Below the pieces are notes generated by a model. The model saw only the letters and a program-made list of their open reading frames with translations, was not told the DNA's origin and made no database searches. A program made the translations under genes and the position numbers. Below, piece by piece: positions 63,328 through 64,000 of a stretch of 64,000 nucleotides of DNA (positions within the stretch are counted from its first letter, which is position 1; each line of letters begins with the position of its first letter). The stretch comes from Clostridia bacterium (GTDB taxonomy: Bacteria > Bacillota > Clostridia > Oscillospirales > Acutalibacteraceae), in contig JAFQKF010000006.1 of NCBI GenBank assembly GCA_017397105.1, positions 28,348 to 92,347 of the forward strand, read 5' to 3'.

Positions 63328-63416
63328 GATAATATTGAATAGATAAATGATAATAGTGAACGATGAATTTTCGTGCGCTGTTTGTATTATTATCTATTCT
63401 ATATTATCTTTTTTTA
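63328..63416 (+). repeat. Long inverted repeat with T-run downstream of tRNA-Gln
   Basis: 19-base arms (63328-63346 and 63390-63408) match with one mismatch, enclosing about 43 bases, and are followed by seven T residues. It may be the tRNA-Gln terminator, a small RNA or a degenerate mini-element. Confidence 0.7.
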
Positions 63417-63581
63417 TTAGATAAAGGATGAAACAAGATGTCTGTAAACAGAACAAGAAGGCAAATCACTGCTTGACGATTGCCTGGAAATAAAAAGAAT
63501 ACTTGTGTCAACTTTAAACACAGCAAAAGAAAAATCAAAGTAAATCCGTTATTAACAATCACACAAAAAATCCGAGTCATA

Positions 63582-63834
63582 GGCGTTGTACCCGTAAGGA
63601 TACAACGCCGGTTTTATTCGCCATACGGCGAGTTTTATTGCTTCGCAGTTTTATTGTGCTTCGCACAGTGTTATTCGCTTTGCGAGTTCGTTGCGAATAA
63701 AATAACACTGAATCCGCAGGATTCAATAATACTATTGTCTAAAGACAATAATATCACTCTGCCGCAAGGCAGAATAACACTTAATAAAAAATAAATTTTA
63801 ATAGCGCACTTATTCACCACCGGAGGTGTAAGTG
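63582..63834 (+). repeat. Array of nine unlike small hairpins with AT-rich spacers
   Basis: Perfect or near-perfect stems in a row: 63582-63609, 63618-63631, 63639-63647, 63655-63667, 63672-63700, 63709-63725, 63733-63750, 63758-63773 and 63807-63834. Every stem has its own sequence (for example GGCGTTGTA/TACAACGCC, TGAATCC/GGATTCA, TATTGTCT/AGACAATA), while the spacers are alike (TTTTATT, AATAACAC, AATAATA). Loops are short (often TTC, GCA, GCAA). No credible coding frame crosses it. Confidence 0.8.
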
Positions 63835-63840
63835 TAAAAA

Positions 63841-63890
63841 ACGAGAGGTAACACAGTTTTATCTGTATTACCTCTTTTTTTCGGTCTCGT
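63841..63890 (+). terminator. Strong terminator after the hairpin array
   Basis: GAGGTAA-x-ACAG / CTGT-x-TTACCTC stem (63844-63874) followed by TTTTTTT; an outer ACGAGA/TCTCGT pair closes 63841-63890. It suggests that the hairpin array is transcribed on the plus strand. Confidence 0.8.
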
Positions 63891-64000
63891 ATCTTAACAA
63901 TCAGGAAAAATGAATATAATAATTTTTCACTTTAGGATATCAATTATACTCATAACTAACTGCAGCCTGCGTCTCCGAAAGGAGTGGTTGGGAGGTGTCC
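63891..64000 (+). other. Window edge, possible leader of a gene beyond 64000
   Basis: After AT-rich sequence, CTCC-gaaa-GGAG forms a small hairpin at 63973-63984 and GGAGGTG at 63991-63997 looks like a ribosome binding site. A start codon would fall just outside the window. Confidence 0.35.

Noticed and set aside
63480-63794. Open frame through the hairpin array
   Set aside because: It reads across unlike palindromes and low-complexity spacers; the protein has no natural composition and no start signal.
63582-63834. CRISPR array
   Set aside because: The repeated part is the short AT-rich spacer, while the palindromes differ; no constant 25-40 base repeat and no cas gene.

Overview
The window comes from a spore-forming, AT-leaning Gram-positive of the class Clostridia. 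It most resembles an uncultured gut member of the Oscillospiraceae/Ruminococcaceae type. The evidence is a set of sporulation and germination genes (spo0A, spoIVB, sigG, a GerA-family germinant receptor subunit, a SleC-like cortex-enzyme pair), PolC-type polymerase, the order pyrH-frr-uppS-cdsA-dxr-rseP-ispG-polC, a T-box leader, and many enzymes for host-type amino-sugar glycans. All family assignments are from sequence motifs read by eye; no database search was run.

Layout. 1-4.3 kb: the end of an InlB-repeat surface protein, then a spore cortex/germination trio. 4.4-6.5 kb: a cytoplasmic GH89 alpha-N-acetylglucosaminidase (minus). 6.7-18.8 kb: a long plus-strand housekeeping run for UMP kinase, ribosome recycling, undecaprenyl and MEP isoprenoid synthesis, phospholipid synthesis, site-2 protease and PolC, ending in an M20 peptidase. 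19-23.8 kb: spoIVB, a phenylacetate-CoA-ligase-like gene with its ACT partner, spo0A and a small secreted protein. 23.9-30.7 kb: an unclassified glycosidase-like protein, a secreted nuclease-like protein, a TPR-like protein, a cyclophilin lipoprotein and a ChbG/YdjC deacetylase. 30.8-33.5 kb: an HTH-cupin-acyl-CoA-synthetase fusion read from a T-box leader. 33.6-39.1 kb: trxA, sigG, YhhN, MntP, then an SIS/GH84/Cys-cluster operon.

39.2-50.4 kb is the most unusual part: a compact minus-strand operon of about 11 kb with two polytopic membrane proteins, a GT2-like transferase, an Fkp-like bifunctional sugar kinase/guanylyltransferase, and three different tandem paralogues of a cobalamin-binding-type radical SAM enzyme. 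I infer a pathway that activates a sugar, modifies it by radical chemistry (for example C-methylation) and places it on a surface or lipid-linked glycan.

51-64 kb: an MGMT-type protein, a HAD phosphatase, a 1541-residue secreted protein with a dockerin-like end, a GH109/GlcNAc-kinase/GH4 operon, a DUF5685/J-like/membrane-protein operon, four tRNA genes (Gly, Arg, His, Gln), and a gene-free tail with an array of unlike small hairpins.

Themes. (1) Glycan use: GH89, GH84, GH109, GH4, GlcNAc kinase, SIS protein and a deacetylase, the hydrolases lacking signal peptides, suggest breakdown of imported amino-sugar oligosaccharides in the cytoplasm. (2) Sporulation control shows oddities: Spo0A has Glu where the phosphoacceptor Asp belongs, and sigG has a UUG start with its ribosome binding site in a strong hairpin. 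(3) The radical SAM/Fkp operon and the T-box-controlled ligase fusion are the best candidates for undescribed biology.
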